NCBI GenBank assembly: GCA_017540285.1
Contig: JAFYBI010000309.1
Span: forward strand, 1-8,299
DNA from: Clostridia bacterium
GTDB taxonomy: Bacteria; Bacillota; Clostridia; Oscillospirales; CAG-272
DNA: 8,299 bases
Direction of reading: 5' to 3'
Positions within the stretch are counted from its first letter, which is position 1. The number at the start of each line of letters is the position of its first letter. Positions 5,372-8,299 of this stretch are shown one piece after another. A program made the translations under genes and the position numbers. Below the pieces are notes generated by a model. It was given only the letters and a program-made list of their open reading frames with translations, was not told where the DNA came from and did no database searches.

Positions 5372-6922
5372 ATGGAACGGGAACAGCTGAACCGGCTCCT
5401 TGTCGAAAACATGAAGCCGATTTTCGGTTACGCGCTCACCCGGCTCGGCAATGTACGGGAAGCAGAGGAGCTCACGAGCGACATCCTCCTCCGGCTCCTG
5501 CAATCGGCGGACCGGCTGGAAGCGGACGAACGGTTTTTCGGTTTTCTGTGGAAGACGGCGGAGCACGCCTATTATGAATTTCTTCGGGAAAAAAGCAGAG
5601 AACGCGACCGGAATACCGAATGCGCGGAGGAGATCGCCGCCGATCCCGTCACACCGGAGGACGCTCTGGTGAGGCAGGAAGAGCTCGGTCTCCTCCGGCG
5701 GGAACTGAGCCTGCTCTCCGAGCGGACACGCAGGGCAACGGTTCTCTATTATCTCGAAAGAAAATCCTGTTCCGACATCGCTTCCATCCTCGATACGAGT
5801 ACGGAAACGGTGAAATACTGCCTGTTCCGCGCAAGAAACATCATACGGGAGGGTATGAATATGGAACGAATTCTTGGAGAAAAAAGCTACCGGCCGCACG
5901 CATTCGAAATCGATTTCTGGGGCACAAAAGGCGGCGAGGACGGCATGTACCGGGCATTTCGGCAGCGGAAGATCAAGGGCAATATTCTGCTCACCGCTTA
6001 CTACGCACCTGTCACGGCGCAGGAAATCAGTCTGGAACTCGGAGTAGCCCTGCCCTATCTGGAGGACGAGATCCGGCTGCTCGAAGAAAAACAGTATCTG
6101 ATCCGAAAAAAAGACAAATTCATCACGAACATCCCGATCTTCACCGAGGAATGCGAGGAAGCCATTACGGATCGCCTCCGGGAACCGGTGAAAGAGGCGG
6201 CGGAGCGGTTTTCCGCGCTGTCCGGCGGTTTTGAAGAACGTTACGGAATCCGCTTTGCGAATGAAAACCTGCTCCGCTGGCAGAAGGTCACCCTCGCCTC
6301 CCACGGCGCGCTGAACGCTGTCTGCGGGGAAGAACTGCCGGAAGACGGCCCGTATGCGCTTGTCAACGGCGGAGGCGGAAGGGGCGTCATCTGGGCGAGG
6401 AGCGCGGAAGACGGGATCAAAGCCCCGGATCAGATCCAGGGGATCTATGACGGATACATGTCGCGTGACAGCCGCGGATGGATCACGGCGATCAATTACG
6501 CGGCGGTCTCCGAAGCGCAGGACTTTTCCGACATCATGCTCGATCCCATCGTTGCCGCAGCTTGCGGAGGCTTTTCCTGTCTCGGTGAAGACTGGCAGAC
6601 GCATCTGGAAGCCAAAGGATACACCGTGGGCGGTCTGCCAAACTTCATGGTCTACGAACGGGAAGAATTCGATAACCTCGAAAGTCTTCTGAACAAAGAG
6701 ATCGACTGCTTTACGGCCCTGTTCCGCAAAGCCGTGGAAACGGGAGCCGCCGTCTGCGGGGATATGGCTCCCCCACACATCAAAAAGACCGCGGAAATCG
6801 TCGGCGGCATCGTCACGCGCTTCACCGGGATGGAGAAGATCTGTCGCACCCTCTTCGAGGCGGGGTGGCTTCGGACTCCGGACCGCCTGGAGAAACCCGC
6901 CATGTTCGTCGTCAAAGCATAA
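5372..6922 (+). CDS. Sigma-70 family (ECF-like) sigma factor fused to a winged-helix-like segment and a large C-terminal domain
   Basis: This 516-residue protein starts at ATG 5372. Residues about 10-75 look like sigma region 2 (FGYALTRLGN, AEELTSDILLRLL, FFGFLWKTAEH). Residues about 103-160 look like region 4, including RRELSLLSERTR and the recognition HTH KSCSDIASILDTSTETVKY (131-149). Residues about 198-260 form a winged-helix-like unit: GNILLTAYYAP, then the HTH TAQEISLELGVALPYLEDE, then a beta-hairpin LIRKKDKFITN. The remaining roughly 250 residues are unrecognised. They hold a glycine run NGGGGRG (332-338) and six cysteines (318, 398, 403, 446, 462, 491). A normal ECF factor has about 160-200 residues. 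The C-terminal part may sense a signal or act as a built-in anti-sigma, which is inference. No membrane segment is evident. It is followed by a strong terminator. Base composition looks somewhat less GC-rich than the operon before it. Confidence 0.85.
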   Translation: MEREQLNRLLVENMKPIFGYALTRLGNVREAEELTSDILLRLLQSADRLEADERFFGFLWKTAEHAYYEFLREKSRERDRNTECAEEIAADPVTPEDALVRQEELGLLRRELSLLSERTRRATVLYYLERKSCSDIASILDTSTETVKYCLFRARNIIREGMNMERILGEKSYRPHAFEIDFWGTKGGEDGMYRAFRQRKIKGNILLTAYYAPVTAQEISLELGVALPYLEDEIRLLEEKQYLIRKKDKFITNIPIFTEECEEAITDRLREPVKEAAERFSALSGGFEERYGIRFANENLLRWQKVTLASHGALNAVCGEELPEDGPYALVNGGGGRGVIWARSAEDGIKAPDQIQGIYDGYMSRDSRGWITAINYAAVSEAQDFSDIMLDPIVAAACGGFSCLGEDWQTHLEAKGYTVGGLPNFMVYEREEFDNLESLLNKEIDCFTALFRKAVETGAAVCGDMAPPHIKKTAEIVGGIVTRFTGMEKICRTLFEAGWLRTPDRLEKPAMFVVKA

Positions 6923-6939
6923 CCCTGTACTCTATCCGA

Positions 6940-6970
6940 CCCGGGAGATTTTCGTCTCCCGGGCTTTATT
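6940..6970 (+). terminator. Intrinsic terminator after the sigma-factor gene
   Basis: CCCGGGAGA (6940-6948) pairs perfectly with TCTCCCGGG (6955-6963) around the loop TTTTCG, followed by CTTTATT. It is a 9-bp, GC-rich stem 17 nt after the TAA, so it should end the sigma-factor transcript and isolate the downstream asnB promoter. Confidence 0.88.
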
Positions 6971-7012
6971 CGCGATTTTTGACCGAAACGGGAAAAAATT
7001 TGCCAATCGGGC

Positions 7013-7041
7013 TTTATTTACGCGCCGCCTTGTGTTATAAT
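7013..7041 (+). promoter_or_regulatory. Extended -10 promoter of asnB
   Basis: TATAAT (7036-7041) is a perfect -10 box preceded by TGT (7033-7035), an extended -10. Seventeen bp upstream is only a weak -35, TTTATT (7013-7018). Transcription should start near 7048, leaving a leader of about 45 nt, too short for a T-box or most riboswitches. Confidence 0.75.
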
Positions 7042-7055
7042 ATCAGGTAGTGTAT

Positions 7056-7078
7056 TTTCGACTTCCCTCTTCGAAAGG
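7056..7078 (+). promoter_or_regulatory. Small hairpin overlapping the asnB ribosome binding site
   Basis: TTTCGA (7056-7061) can pair with TCGAAA (7071-7076) around a 9-nt loop. The 3' arm overlaps AAAGG (7074-7078), the only purine-rich site before ATG 7094, and that site is 15 nt from the start, rather far. The stem may lower translation initiation; it is AT-rich and short, so the effect may be slight. Confidence 0.3.
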
Positions 7079-7093
7079 TGTTCAAGTTCAATT

Positions 7094-8299
7094 ATGTGCG
7101 GTTTTGCAGGTTTTACCGGAATCATCGATCAGCGGGAGGCCGTCCTTCATAAGATGGCGGACCGCATCATCCACCGCGGTCCCGACTCCGACGGCTACTT
7201 CCTCGCGGGAGAGAATGACGGCGACGCCATCGCCCTCGGGTTCCGCCGCCTCTCGATCATCGACCTCGCGGGCGGTTCCCAGCCGATGTACAGCGACGAC
7301 GGCACGGTCGCGATCGTCTTCAACGGCGAGATCTACAACTTCATGGATCTCCGCGATGAGCTCATTGCGAAGGGCTACGTCTTCAAGACCCGGTGCGACA
7401 CCGAGACCATCCTCCACGGCTACGAGGAGTGGGGCGAGGGCGTCACGGAGAAGCTGCGCGGCATGTTCGCCTTCGTCATCTGGGACGCGAAGACCCGCAC
7501 CCTCTACGGCGCGCGCGACCCCTTCGGCATCAAGCCCTTCTACTACACCTTCACGCCGTCGGGCCACATGATCTTCGGCTCCGAGATCAAGTCCTTCCTC
7601 GAGCATCCGGAATTCGTGCCGCAGGTCAACGAAAACGCCCTGAGACCCTATCTCACCTTCCAGTATTCCTCCCTCGAGGAGACCTTCTTCAAGGGCGTGT
7701 ACAAGCTTCCTCCGGCGCACACCTTCACTTACCGCGACGGGAAGATGGAGAAGAAACGCTTCTGGGACATCGATTTCACGAAAAAGACCTCCCTCTCCTA
7801 CGAGGAGGCGGCGGAGCAGATCGACGCGCGCGTGCACGAATCCGTGACGGCGCACCGCATCAGCGACGTGAAGGTCGGCTCGTTCCTCTCGGGCGGCGTG
7901 GACTCCTCCTACATCACGGCGGTCCTCATGCCGAACGACACCTTCTCCGTGGGCTTCAACTTCGAAAAATTCGACGAGACGAGCGAGGCAAAGGAGCTCT
8001 CCGAGCGTCTCGGCGTGGACAATTACCTCAAGCACATCACGGCGGACGAATGCTTCGACGCGTTCCCGACGATCCAGTACCACATGGACGAGCCGCAGTC
8101 CAATCCCTCCTCCGTGCCGCTGTACTTCCTCGCCCGGCTCGCGCGGGAGCATGTGACGGTCGTCCTCTCCGGCGAGGGCGCGGACGAGATCTACGCGGGC
8201 TACGAATGGTATGACGAGACCCCGATGATGCGCCGCTGGAAGCGCGTCCCCGGATTCCTGCGCCGCGGCGCCGCCTCCCTCTCGTCCCGCCTGCCCTAC
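7094..8299 (+). CDS. asnB: Asparagine synthetase (glutamine-hydrolysing), N-terminal 402 residues, 3' truncated by window edge
   Basis: This enzyme makes asparagine from aspartate, ATP and glutamine-derived ammonia in the cytosol. The N-terminal glutaminase (Ntn hydrolase) domain starts MCGFAGF, with Cys2 directly after Met becoming the catalytic N-terminal nucleophile. That fixes the start at 7094. HRGPDSDG (27-34), RRLSIIDL (51-58), FNGEIYN (76-82) and CDTETILHGY (101-110) are the expected glutamine-site segments. The synthetase domain shows the PP-loop SGGVDSS (266-272), MDEPQSNPSS (331-340) and SGEGADEIYAGY (359-370). Family members usually have roughly 500-640 residues, so about the last third lies beyond base 8299. 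The frame is open to the last base. It is transcribed from its own promoter and separated from the sigma-factor gene by a terminator, so the two are not an operon. Confidence 0.95.
   Translation, partial: MCGFAGFTGIIDQREAVLHKMADRIIHRGPDSDGYFLAGENDGDAIALGFRRLSIIDLAGGSQPMYSDDGTVAIVFNGEIYNFMDLRDELIAKGYVFKTRCDTETILHGYEEWGEGVTEKLRGMFAFVIWDAKTRTLYGARDPFGIKPFYYTFTPSGHMIFGSEIKSFLEHPEFVPQVNENALRPYLTFQYSSLEETFFKGVYKLPPAHTFTYRDGKMEKKRFWDIDFTKKTSLSYEEAAEQIDARVHESVTAHRISDVKVGSFLSGGVDSSYITAVLMPNDTFSVGFNFEKFDETSEAKELSERLGVDNYLKHITADECFDAFPTIQYHMDEPQSNPSSVPLYFLARLAREHVTVVLSGEGADEIYAGYEWYDETPMMRRWKRVPGFLRRGAASLSSRLPY

Noticed and set aside
5276..6778. A 500-codon minus-strand open frame opposite the sigma-factor gene
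   Set aside because: No recognisable domain or ribosome binding site; the + strand frame has clear sigma region 2 and 4 motifs.
7000..7005. TTGCCA as the -35 of the asnB promoter
   Set aside because: It is 30 bp from the TATAAT box, far beyond workable spacing.
6971..7093. T-box or amino-acid riboswitch before asnB
   Set aside because: The promoter at 7013-7041 leaves only about 45 nt of leader, too short, and no T-box sequence is visible.
7088..8152. A 354-codon minus-strand open frame inside asnB
   Set aside because: It is the antisense shadow of a clearly conserved enzyme.
1..8299. tRNA or rRNA genes, CRISPR arrays, insertion sequences, transposase or integrase genes
   Set aside because: No cloverleaf, regularly spaced repeat, transposase frame or attachment-like repeat was seen on either strand.

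Overview
The window looks like a chromosomal stretch of a GC-rich Bacillota, most likely a Clostridia-class anaerobe. Supporting signs are strong AGGAGG-type ribosome binding sites, sigma-A-like promoters with TGn-extended -10 boxes, hairpin-plus-T-tract terminators, and gene families that I recall as common in Clostridia. Taxonomy is inference from these features. All genes supported here are on the + strand, and both ends of the window cut through a gene.

Region 1 (1-1203) is the 3' part of a GH116/DUF608-type glycoside hydrolase. Region 2 (1204-1521) is a dense regulatory interval. It holds an AT-rich stretch with TGTGA repeats, a near-consensus promoter (TTGACA-N17-TATACT), a 30-codon leader ORF with its own Shine-Dalgarno, and two mutually exclusive RNA structures. 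One is an intrinsic terminator (1460-1504). The other is an antiterminator (1398-1473) of about 16 base pairs, whose 5' arm lies inside the leader ORF and whose 3' arm is the 5' arm of the terminator. This is the architecture of ribosome-mediated transcription attenuation.

Region 3 (1522-5252) is the operon behind that attenuator. It has five genes, each overlapping the next by 4 or 7 nt: two related SAM-dependent methyltransferases, a double-domain RimJ/RimL-like acetyltransferase, a small P-loop kinase-like protein, and a single-domain GNAT acetyltransferase. All look like small-molecule or protein group-transfer enzymes. With a leader-peptide attenuator in front, the best hypothesis is an antibiotic- or translation-stress-inducible detoxification/resistance-like operon. 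The inducer and substrates cannot be read from the sequence.

Region 4 (5253-6970) is a 516-residue sigma factor. ECF-like regions 2 and 4 are fused to a winged-helix-like segment and a roughly 250-residue C-terminal domain of unknown function. A TAAC-N16-CGAC element upstream resembles an ECF-type promoter and suggests autoregulation. The gene ends at a strong intrinsic terminator.

Region 5 (6971-8299) carries an extended -10 promoter and the first 402 codons of a glutamine-hydrolysing asparagine synthetase (AsnB), which runs off the window.

The most interesting item is the attenuator coupled to the five-gene modification operon. Second is the fused sigma factor with its putative self-recognised promoter.
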